The notes below the pieces were generated by a model. The model did no database searches. It was not told the DNA's origin and saw only the letters and a program-made list of their open reading frames with translations. Positions 47,121 through 57,707 of a stretch of 64,000 nt of DNA are shown in pieces; position 1 is the stretch's first letter, and each line of letters opens with the position of its first letter. This stretch comes from Arthrobotrys musiformis (Eukaryota > Ascomycota > Orbiliomycetes > Orbiliales > Orbiliaceae): contig JAVHJL010000006.1 of NCBI GenBank assembly GCA_036971715.1, positions 1,798,001-1,862,000 of the forward strand, in the 5' to 3' direction. The translations under genes and the position numbers were made by a program.

Positions 47121-50100
47121 ATGGAGTCGATTGCAGAAATAGCGCGAGCCTGCTTCCGTAGGTTCGAGGAACTAACAGGAAAACTTACCGATGCGAGTGC
47201 AGGGGATCGCGAGTCCATGCCTCCGGATAGACTTGAATGGGAGTTTTCGAGATTCAAGATTTGGTGCGGAAACTTGGGCGCCCTACAAGTCGGCAGTAGC
47301 TCACTCGATTCGAGGCTCAGAGAGTCAACGGTGGTACGAAATAATGTGTTCAAGCACTTAACTAGACTTGCGCGTACTCTGGTCGAGAGCACAGAAGTTG
47401 TGTCTGGGGAACGCCTACCGCTTGAGCAACAGCCGCAACCAGATGATTCAAGCAGTGATTCCTCATCCGAGGAAAGCGAGAGCGACGACGAGTTGCCAAA
47501 GGAGCTTGTTCTCCATATGGTCTCGATCAAGGAGATTTTGAGCGACTTGTATATGCTTTCTTTCAGAATCCGGAACAATTCTACCCGCCCTACCCCCGCC
47601 CTGAGGGTGGAACTCTACGCCGAAATCGACGATGAAACTGGAAAAGACAAGCTTGCGGCATATACCCAGTTTGATAAACGCCATATCGAAGATTCGCTGC
47701 TTCAGCTACGTCGAGACGCCGCCAATGAAATGGGGGGAAAAGCTTCGACAGTTGATCAAATAAATGATTCCGATCAATATCTCGTTGATCGACTCGTCGC
47801 TACAATGAGCAAACGTCGTAGATTTCTGCGATACTGGCTACGGCATGCGGAGAAAATTGCAGAGGTACCAAAAGATATCAAACTCGTCATAAAACAGCCA
47901 ACAGAACCGGAACCTCAGCATGATAAAATCGCAATACCTGTCGCGAAAACTAGCAGCCAACAACTGCAGCCCTTGCCAATTATTGCCGCGAAAAGCATAT
48001 TATCCATGACCGAGGCCACCAAATTTGATGAGCACCTCGATGACAAACTAGAAGTTCAGTCCGTCATCTCCTATGTCTCGGCGCGGGTCGACATCGATGG
48101 CAACGAGACTGAGCTCCCACCACCTCCAATCGCGGCATCCCAAGGAACTGAATATTTATGTCCCTATTGTGGCATTGTGTGTCCGGCTCGCCATGGGAAA
48201 GGCAGTGGCTGGAGAGCCCATGTACTTCGGGACCTTCAACCATACATTTGCACATACAACGAATGCGACGACGGGAATCGGCTGTTTAGCAGCCGCACAG
48301 CTTGGTTGGAACACGAACGTCTTGTTCACCGGCGAATATGGCAATGCTTTGAGCACGTAGAGCCCAAATTCGGCTCCAAAGTTGCATTGCAGGATCATCT
48401 GAAGTCCGAGCACGGCAACGATATCACTGATCTGCAAATCCAAAACTTGGTAGAAATATGCGAATCAAGCGTCGAAGACACAAGAGATATCTGTCCCTTT
48501 TGTTTGTTGGAAGGCCCATTTCCGACTGGGCTCGCAAATCATATGGCACTACATATGCAGAGATTCGCCACTTTTCCCATATCCCGAGACATTTCAGCCT
48601 GCGAAGACGAGGACGACATTGGTGCGGACGATAGAGTGAGTGGCCATGTCCAGGGACTTGGCTCTCGGGGATCACAGTCTTTGCTATCTGGGTCTCTTCG
48701 CTTTGGTAGCCAACCTCCCTCATATGCGGCGTCAGATATTCAAAGTCCGTCAAAACCAAACCATACATCTACCATGATCTCTGAAACCCTGACAGGGATA
48801 GAGCGGAGTACGACTTCCGATCAGGATAGTCAACCACGTTCACAGGACGTATCTAGTATCAAGGGCGAAAGTCAAATGGCGAGCGACCTGGTCTCGTACC
48901 CAGACCGCACAAAGAGTGACCGAAAGAGCGACCCTTATTCTGAGAGCCTCAGGACTTGGAATGAAATTCAAATGATCTGGCTACTGCATAGTGAGACATT
49001 CAGGCGGTCTATGTCAATTAGGCCTCGCGAACCTTCAGAACGAAATGAGACACTTGAAGAGGATCTGAGTAAGCGCAGTGATGAAGCGCTCAATGAAGTG
49101 GGGTGTGGGCTGGTCATGCGCTTTCTCCTTGGCTTAGAGGGCTACCGGGGCGTCATACGTATCGTAAAGCGTACTCTGAAGTCTTTAATAAGGACGTATT
49201 TAGTAGCACTCACATTCATATGGAGAAGACTAGTTCCTAACAATGACGATGAGGCGCCAAAATCTGGGAATGGCAGCCCTGTAAAATGGCCGCTTGACGA
49301 AGACGATATCAGATGGATTTCCAGTACTTTTAGGGACATCGAGAATGAATTTTCTCACCAACTGTAGGTTTGCTAGCATTTTGGTCTCGCTGACAGATGG
49401 GCACTGATATTAACTCTAAATTAGGAAAATAATGGATGCTTGCAAGAAGCTTGACCAGGATGGAACCAAGTTTGCGCAAAACGCAAAACTTCCGCATTAT
49501 GACTTCAGAGGGGTAGGCAGGCGTACCGGGGTACTCCAAGATCAAGGCAATGCTTTGAGTAAAGCCAAAGAATGGCCGAAACATCCATTTAGGCCCCCGA
49601 TTCTCTGGCTTCACGGCCCGGACGAGACCGAAGTGTTGATAGTGGCTTCACTTACTACGGAATTTTTCCAAAGAAACGGCTGGTTTGTCGGCAGTAGTTT
49701 CTGTTTCGATCAGACTGATTCGGAGCGCAAAAATACTTCTCGAACCTTCACGACGATGGCTATTCAGCTCCTGCAGGAACATCCCCGAATGATCTCTCAT
49801 ATTATTCGCGCAATAGATGGTGACCCCGATATTGTGGAAAAACCATTGATTATCCAGTTGGAAAAGCTTCTTATTGAACCTCTTTCCTCGTGTTACACGC
49901 CGCAGGAAACATTGATTTTTATGATTGGTGCATTAGATGAATGCGAAGACCCAGAATATCTAATAGCGGTAATTATCTATGTTATCCGCAAACGCTTCAA
50001 AGAGAATCCCAACTCTGTAACTCCACTTTTCCTCATTACTAGCCGCACAAATTCATCAATCCGCAACATTATTGGAAAGTCAGACCGGACCTTGGTTCAG

Positions 50101-50430
50101 GAAGTTTCCCTTTCTGGTGCACCTCTGATAGATACGGAGTCTGTAATTTCAGAACACTTGGGGAGGTCACTTCATGTAGCTGGAATGGAGTTCAATGGCC
50201 ACACCAAAACAAGAGTGGGTTTCGCGCGAAAGCTAAAACCACTTCCCGAAGATTGGCCCAGCACCAGTATTATCGAAAAGTTGAGTCGGATGGCAAATGG
50301 CAGTCTCGCCAATGCGCGCTTTATTAGTAAATCGATTCAGGATATCGACTACAAGTCGGACCCTCAAACGAACCTACTCGAGCGACTAGATACTATTCTA
50401 GAAAAGGGTATACCGAGTTTCGAGGACTAA
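47121..50430 (+). CDS. C2H2 plus NACHT-like (STAND) protein with degenerate P-loop
   Basis: Two exons, 47121-49364 and 49425-50430 (intron of 60 nt, frame-preserving), 1,082 residues. Residues 1-260: helical N-terminal domain (ARACFRRFEELTGKL, FSRFKIWCGNLGALQ) with an acidic SSDSSSEESESDDE stretch, the type seen at the front of fungal C2H2/NLR-like proteins. Residues about 343-490: zinc-finger-like block, EYLCPYCGIVC, YICTYNEC, HLKSEHG, ICPFCLLEGPFPTGLANHMA. Residues about 800-1000: NACHT-like core. Where a P-loop GxxGxGKS/T is expected the protein reads WLHGPDETEV, without the Lys-Ser. The Walker B region reads MIGALDECED, keeping Asp-Glu but losing the first Asp. FLITSRTN (sensor-type) is kept. 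There is no WD40, ankyrin or TPR array: the protein stops soon after the NACHT-like part. Probably non-ATP-binding, or a truncated NLR. Confidence 0.75.
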
Positions 50431-51234
50431 CCTTAATTTACTTTTGAAACGATTTCCTCACGTAATTCCTATGGGGAGCTTGGCTCCTTTCAGGCTGAAT
50501 GTATATATCTTGTGCTCAGAATCTAAGCTTGTAACCTTCGGCCAGCTTTATATCTAGTTTACAGGGCAACTTGTAACCTTTAATTCCAAAGCCGCTATCC
50601 ATTTCGAAATCGTATAGTTTGGCTACTAAATCTATGGTAACATCCAATAGATCGAGTGGGATATAGTTTGGTATTATAAGGGTCCTGAGATCGAGACAAG
50701 GTATTTCATCGAGACTAGGTGTCCCATGAATGTATCCTCGAGGTGGTTGTTGAGCGTTGCATATTGCTGCCGTGACCAATTTGAGACACAGTCTGCTTAT
50801 GTAACCAAAGCTATTGTAGGACAAACAGCAGCCTTACAATTTCAAGGTTAGCAGCGCTTCTGGCTATTCGTTCCATCCGCGGACATCAACCTCATCTCCA
50901 ACCTCCCAGTCGCAGAACCTCCCCACACGAGATCCGATAGTCTGATCACAGCTCACTCGCTTCAGGAGAATCACAAATACATGATACCACCTTCGAGCAG
51001 GCCTAGACCATCTGGCTGACCCCCGGCGGCCTCCCAAACAGATGCGTCACTAGTCCTTTTCTCTCACATTCGTTCGAATCCATAATCGCGAATCCTTTCT
51101 CGAACCAGCCCGACACCAATACACCACCCTCTCTCCCTTCGAAGTTCGCCATCACCGAATCCTCCATCGTTTCCATCCGCCACCGGTTTCGACTCCGACT
51201 TTTTCTCGCGCTCTGAAATATACAACATCTCACA
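50431..51234. other. intergenic region between the NACHT-like gene and TFIIE-alpha
   Basis: 3' flank of the NACHT-like gene and promoter of TFA1. It also holds one weak minus-strand frame at 50516-50824 (listed). No NLR-type repeat codons could be recognised downstream of the NACHT-like stop. Confidence 0.5.
50516..50824 (-). CDS. small hypothetical frame, weak
   Basis: 102 codons with a composition rich in Leu/Ile/Asp (LDLRTLIIPNYIPLDLLDV). No signal peptide, no recognisable domain and no splice context. It may be a remnant of an F-box/LRR-type protein or chance. Confidence 0.2.
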   Translation of the reverse strand: MSYNSFGYISRLCLKLVTAAICNAQQPPRGYIHGTPSLDEIPCLDLRTLIIPNYIPLDLLDVTIDLVAKLYDFEMDSGFGIKGYKLPCKLDIKLAEGYKLRF

Positions 51235-52747
51235 ATGGATGTCGCCAAATCCCTCGTTCGCTGCGTGGCGCGAGCATTCTACGACGTCAAACATATCCTT
51301 GTCATTGACGCGTTGATGATACACTCCGCGTTAGTAAAAACCCTCGATTTGCAGGAGCGGATGCAGCTTTGCTCTTTCGACGGTTTTCATGTCATTAGAT
51401 GCCTGATCTAACGGAATATGGAGTTTTTTTTGTTTTAGTCTGCGCGATGACGATTTAGCCCATCTCCTGGGTACACAGACTAAAGAACTTCACAAGCTAT
51501 GCGGAAAACTGAAGGAGGACCGTATGGTCAATGTGTACGTCCACACCGTCGACGAGAAGTCGCAAAGCATTGGACATCTTGACTAATGTGAAAATTACGT
51601 CTAATACAGCCACACCCGCCAAGAACTAAAAGAAGGCCAAACCCGCACGGTAGCCCGAACATACTACTACGTCGACTTCCGCGGCACGGTAGACGGCATA
51701 AAATACCGAATGCACAAACTCGAAAAATCCGTCCAGTCGAAAATGGACAACGACGCCGACTCGAAGGGATACTGTTGTCCACGCTGCAACCGCCGCTACA
51801 AGCCACTTGACGCGTTACCACTTATTAATATCGAAACGGGCATGTTTGACTGTAGCGAATGCGGTACGCAGCTGGTCGACGACGACGACAGCGCCGAGAT
51901 TCAAGAGTCGCAGGAGCGGTTGGGAAGGTTGATGCATCAGATGGATAAGATTCTGAGGATGTTGAGACAGATCGATCAATTGGTTGTGCCGGCGAATGAT
52001 TTCAATGATGCTATTGCAGTGGCTGTGCCGGTTACTAGAGAGAGGTCTCATGCTTCTGCACTTTCGATTCCTACTTCTGTGCCGGTTGTTCAAGCATCAC
52101 AGGGACCGACTATGGAAATCAAGTTCACATCGGATGAGAAACAGACGGCTGCCGAGGCCGCGGCCGAGAGGGAAAAGAAGGCTGCACAGGCGGAGCAGAA
52201 TGCTCTCCCCGTTTGGCACACACAAAGTACAGTCACTGGGGATCTTACGACACTGGGTTCGAAGGAGGCAGAGGCGAGAGCAGCTAGACATATTGATTTC
52301 AAGACCGGGACGACAAAGGAAGAGAAGAAACCTGCGGTTGATCAGCAGAATGTTCAGCAGTCTGCTATCGATCAGTACTACGAGGCTTTGAAGGCAAAAC
52401 AGAAGAAGGAAGAAGAAGAGGAGGACGAAGAAGAAGAAGAAGAGGAGGAAGATGACGATGACGTCGAATTCGAGGAAGTCCCCGTCGGGGTGTCAAACGG
52501 TGGAACCGGCCCACCGTCCACAGCCAGCGCATCGAAACCATCTACACCAAAACCATCACACAGCCTCCTACCACCAACAGCAAACGGCATTCACAGAAGC
52601 GGTAGCGCAGAATCCAAATCGGGAAAACGAACTGCCGACCACTTCGACAACAAAGAGGAATCACCGGGGAAGAAAGCCAAGACCCAGCCGCCGCCGGCGG
52701 ATGAAGGCGATGACTCGGAAGAGGAAGCAGAATTCGAGGATATCTAG
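51235..52747 (+). CDS. TFA1: transcription initiation factor IIE subunit alpha
   Basis: Joins the RNA polymerase II preinitiation complex, recruits and stimulates TFIIH. Three exons: 51235 to about 51327, a second from about 51440 to 51533, and a third from 51609; the joins AL/RDDDLAHLLG and VH/TRQELKEG are in frame. The winged-helix domain contains DVKHILVIDALMIHSALRDD and KELHKLCGKLKEDRM. The zinc ribbon follows: CCPRC at about residue 120 and FDCSECG about 25 residues later, giving two CxxC pairs. The C-terminal half is low in complexity: Ala/Glu-rich helix, a long Glu/Asp run (52410-52480) and a basic Ser/Pro-rich tail with KRTADHF and an acidic end (EEEAEFEDI), as in yeast Tfa1. About 440 residues. 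Confidence 0.95.
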
Positions 52748-53741
52748 TGATTTATTCAATATCCTAAATCTCTTCGCCCCTCTTTTCTTACCATCAAACC
52801 CCTTTTTACTGGCCTAGTCCCAAAACCCATTACTTACAACCACATCTTTCTGTTCGCTTGTTAAGTATAATTCCAAGGAAAGGAAGTCGTCCTTACATAT
52901 TATTATTATAATGAAAGGTTTCCCGGCGTTCTTCAGGTATTTTATTTTTTCCGTTCTTGCTTTTAAAACAAAGATTACCTTTTGCATCATCTCGCGGTTA
53001 TTGGGTCTCCATAGATCTCTTTCATCATTATATCATTATTCCTTTTTGAAAAGAATTTCTTTGCTTGTTAAATATGTTGCTACTATTTTTGGTTATCATT
53101 CTTTTTAAAAGGCACTTTGCATGGAGGGGAGCTTTGTTTTTCGACAAAAACCGATTTGGAAACTAGTCGACTTGATCGCGTACTGAGCTCAGCTACTTAT
53201 CGTATTGGTCATTAAGACTGGTATTTGGGATTCTAAAAATTCCTTATGTTTCTTCTCGTTTTTTTATATATAGAAAAGACGGAATAGAAAAGATAAAATT
53301 GCACATCGGTATTTCAAGTGAAAAAAGAAAAGAAAAAGAAAAAGTTAATTTTATGTACAATAAAATTTAAGAAAAGAAGGAAATGCTAGCTGACAGAAAA
53401 GAAAAGTAAAGGAAAACTGGGGTTCGGTATCACACGGTAATAAAAAAAAAAGAAAAAAGAAGTCGTTTGATCAATCGGAAGAGGAACTGCTTCGCTCGAG
53501 TGCTTTCGTATTCTTCGATAGTATTTTTCCTGCCCTTCAAACTGCAAGCTTTCGATTGTTAAGCTTGCCGGTTTGAGGAAGGGGGATAAAGCAACGAAGT
53601 CTTAGGTAAAGGAAAATGGATGAATGGGGATATTTTGGAAGAGAGCAATATCGTGGAGGGAGTAGCACAATATCCACCGCGCATGGGAAACTTTTGAGGA
53701 AGGCATGTGGAGGGGATGGGGTGAAGAGTCAACGTAAGGGT
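52748..53741. other. convergent 3' region between TFA1 and the lectin gene
   Basis: Nearly 1 kb. A/T-rich with many AAAAGAAAAG runs from 53270 to 53465. No gene recognised; the + strand frame at 52911-53108 is hydrophobic by base composition only. Confidence 0.55.
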
Positions 53742-55820
53742 TTACAAGTACTTCTTTGGGGACATGGATCGTCTTCGCTTATAGACGATATAAGCAATAG
53801 CGAGCATGACCTGGAATACTACTAAGAGGGAAATCGAGAAGCCCATGTTTGGACCGTGGGCGATAACAGCTGCACATTGTCGTATCACTGATTAGCCCAA
53901 ATTCTTCCTTTCAGAAGGGAGGAAGGGGGGTTTCGAGAGGATAAACATACCATCTTTGATGTTGTGGTGTAGGTTATCGTGATGGTCGTTCAGAACGTTG
54001 ATCTTCTCACCCTCATGGCGAAGAGAGTTCTCAAAGTTTTGCATAGTCTTCTCCATGCCTTGTCTATTTTTCGGGGGGTTTCAGTTAGCCCATGCCTACT
54101 ATGTAATATTTCAATATTTTTGGTGACACCATACATTTTTCTCGCAATATCCTTTATGGTGTCTTCGAAAAGACCACCGGCGCTGTCTTCGTCACCGCCG
54201 CGAGCACCGAAGAAGTGATCCAGCATATTGTGAATATTATTGATGTGGAACGAAATCTCCCCTGTGACTCTTTGGACTTCAGCAACTTGATGGGTCTAGA
54301 TATTTTTGTTAGTAATGGTAGTATATGATTTACCCGATATACTCAGGAAAAATGAAAAAGAAGAGCCATACCAAAGCCTGCATTCTCAAATGCAAATCAC
54401 CGAACTGCGAGTCGTGGTCCTTGAAGTGGCCAGCATCTTCGTCCTTGAGCTCGTACTGCGACTTGAATTCTTTGTACTTGGATTCAGCCATTCTAGCGTG
54501 GTGGTCGGCGGCTTCCTTGTGTCGTTTCGCGATTTCTTCCTCGTGGCGGTCGTCCTTCTTGGGCTTCTCTCCCTTCTTTTCCCTATTCTTGTGCTTGTCT
54601 TTTTCACCGTCCTCGTATGTCTCCTCGTGGTAGGGGTAGTGGTGATCGTCGTCGTGGTGATCGTTTTTATGTTCCTCGTTAATAGGTTCGTGATGAAGAG
54701 CGAGTTTCAAACCAAAGAGCTCGAATGAATCCGGGTTCTCAGCACTAGCAGCAGAAACACCCCAGCGGTAATTGCTGGGAAGGGTAACCTTGTTAGTTTC
54801 AAAGCAGATGTGGTCGTCGAGTTCAACTCTAAGGCCGTGGTCGTGGGTATAGCTGATTTTAAGATCCGACGGACGACCAAGATTTCGGTAGGTAGCGTCA
54901 CACTGGCCGAATGCTAGAGATTGGGGATGGTGGTGAATAGAGTAATCTGTTGTTCCGTCGTTAAGATAACCTCGAATTTGGCCCTATATTATTATATACC
55001 GGGATATAACGTTCTCAGATTAGCTGTCCGCTCTCGCCACAAAGTCTAAAAGTCGCATGCATTCTAAGAGCAATGCCACGTTTTCCCCTTTCCCATCAAA
55101 AACGAGGGAGAAGGAAAAACTATAAATACTGCAATTGGACTCGTTTCGGGGCACTTACACGACCGCCCTGGCTGTCAATTACAATCGCAAGACCTTCGAA
55201 TGGTTTCGCGGTATAGATCGAACTTGTGCCGGTCACACTCGCACCCCGGTATGTATACCAGATTTGTAAACTTCCTCCAGCTCTGTCGGGACCGCTGGTA
55301 CGGAATGGTACGTGGAATTCCCACTGATCGTTATGGTTCGAATGGTCTGACCAGATAGCCGCACGTTGGTTACCAGGGTACGGCGGTGTGAGTATTACTC
55401 GATCCGAAAGAATCTCAGGATGTCCAATGACCTCGAAATGAGGGATACTCGTGCCGTCCTGGGAGATTCTGTGTTGCAGTGTGGTATGTCAGATATGTGT
55501 CCTTATCGGTTTAGTGGGATGTGTATAGACGGTTATATACACATATCGCCAATGCAAATGCAATGGCTATAGGATATAATTCTCTTGCAATCTTGTGAAG
55601 TATAGCCACGGGACAGCAGGGATGGATAGGTATATAGTAATAGGAAACGTAATTGAGGCACTTACGGGTGGTGATGGCCGAATGTGAAAAACGGGTCCCA
55701 GTCCGGGTCCCTTTTGTATGGATGGTCGGCGCCGGTATAGCCTTGAGCTCGCGCATAAGCCTGCCCCGCCTGTAACAGCCATAGGCCAAGCGCCGGGAGC
55801 AAGGTCCGTAATGGAGCCAT
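53742..55820 (-). CDS. EMP47: L-type (legume-like) lectin cargo receptor, Emp47/ERGIC-53 family
   Basis: Type I membrane protein cycling between ER and Golgi as receptor for glycoprotein cargo. Several exons on the minus strand, ATG at 55820. Signal peptide: APLRTLLPALGLWLLQAGQA. Carbohydrate-recognition domain: DGTSIPHFEVIGHPEIL, SDRVILTPPYPGNQRAAIW, WEFHVPFRTSG, GLAIVIDSQGG, LKISYTHDHGLRVELDD, YRWGVSAASAENPDSFELFG. These are the expected L-type lectin landmarks with conserved metal/sugar-site surroundings. A long charged spacer then runs (HHDDDHHYPYH, then K/E-rich), followed by coiled coil. A transmembrane segment near the end (MGFSISLLVVFQVMLAIAYI) is followed by a short tail ending SPKKYL, a KKxx ER-retrieval signal. 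About 470 residues. Confidence 0.88.
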
Positions 55821-57707
55821 TGGAATGTGAAAAGGTGGCGATCGTGCCTACTTGTCCTTACGGGTTTCAAAGGGCGCAATCAATTGACCGGATTTCGACT
55901 TTTGCAGCTAGTTTTGTGGACCCGCTGGTCCTGTGGGTGAGGTTATGTATGTTCTTCTATGCGAGGTTTTGGCGACAAACTGCGACTGATCATGAGAAGA
56001 GTAAGCTACCAGCCTTCTCAGAATATTGTTCGATAGAACAAGATGGAAGATACCGATGGACTTCAAATATGGCAAGTGGTGATTATTAAATTAAAAAGTA
56101 CAAACTTACTCCTGTATTGATATTGAAGATAGTGGCAGCTTTCTATGCGCAGGGTTGTTAGAGCTGGCTGTGGACCCGATGAGGTTTCGAACTCGAACGA
56201 ACGAACAAGAATGAATGTGTGACAAGAGAAAAGAACCCCAAGATCTCAAGAAAACGACGATATGATAATATTTAGAGGCTGGAAAACTTCGTATATGACA
56301 CGATGGCTTAAGAGAACACCAAGACAAGTTCCTGCAGGTTTTTTTTCTTCTTTACTTCGTGGTTACAAGCAGCGCTTTAAAGATAGTCCGACATCAGCAG
56401 TCCAGTCGCATGAACCCTTCTTCTTCGGAGCAAGCAGCAGCAGCTGTTGGATACGCCACCACTATCATTCGAGAATTCCAACAGGGATGATATCCCCCTC
56501 CCGGCAAGATTGTAATTAATCCGTAGAAGCTAAAGTCTGTTCTTTTTATATTTTTTTCATTTTTATTCTGGACGTGACCCATTGCGTCGGTGGTGCACGG
56601 GTGGGACGTGTTAATCTGGGGCGCATATGTATGCAAGACCATTGAGGAAACGGTGGCCATTACATGCTCCATACTTACCAGACATGCATTATCATCAGCC
56701 GACGGGATAGCTAAGTACGTACTTCCCTCTTTTTTCGACCGAACAGGGAAATTCGAAACCCTTGGTTTTTTTGACTTCCGGAATCCTGGTGATACATCAT
56801 TCTTCCCGGTTCAGCCGGTCTTTCGAAACGACCGGGGGGGTTGGGTTTCCTGTTGAAACAGCCCTTCTAGAAGAGGGCTGGAAGCCTTCTTTTTTATGGT
56901 CTCCCTTGTATTACGTATATTGAGCTTGGTGGCCTCAACGTCGTATCGTCCTGCCCTAGTTGATTTGGAGCTGTCCTGTGATCTCGGGTCGTGAAAGGAC
57001 CTCGCCGTAAACTTTTGTCACTTCATTGTTTTTTGGTCGCAAATGCGGGGCATCTTTGCAGTCCTGTTCGGGCCGGATTTGCTTCGGGTGGGGCCCGATG
57101 TTCCAAATCGATTTGGTAATCAATGTTGGTGCATTTCTGCAGCCTACTAGCTAGCACTTGGACTGAAGACAATTCGTGAAGTCGAGTGCAATCCAACCAA
57201 CTTCATCGTGATGCACGGTAAGTTGTAACAAGTTGGAGTTGAACAGCTATATTATTTGACTTCATTACAAGCATTCGCCATGCATCATGCATCAGTACCA
57301 GTGTTCCTAGCCGTTGTACCAAACATCTATTTGTTAGCAGCTCCAGCTTCTAAGAAATTAAAAAAAAAATAATGAAGATTACCGGGACGTACATTATTAA
57401 GTAATCAATCATACAGGTGGCTTTTGGTGAAGCTCTAGATCCTGGCACAGAAGCAGGTGATTGAGGCTGGTGATAGTTGGTGGTGGTGGTGGTGGTGGTG
57501 GTGCAGGGGCCAAGCGAAGGGCCACCTGCAATTGGCTGGCCGGTGGGGGTGAACAGCCCAAAAATTCAAGCTTCATTCCCACAGCCAGCAAGCTTCACCG
57601 TCGCGCGACCTCGATATCGTCTCCCCCCCACCAAACCCGCCAACCACCCCTCATCACCGTCCATCCGATGTCATCAACCCCACACCATCCTTAAACCCTT
57701 CCCAACA
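55821..57707. other. intergenic region between the lectin gene and SRP72
   Basis: 1.9 kb. It contains the lectin gene promoter and the SRP72 promoter, with a near-palindrome (CCCTTCTAGAAGAGGG) at about 56861-56876 and a GGT microsatellite at 57478-57503. No supported gene. Confidence 0.55.
57478..57503 (+). repeat. GGT trinucleotide microsatellite
   Basis: About eight GGT/TGG units in a row, about 200 bp upstream of the SRP72 start codon. Confidence 0.85.
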
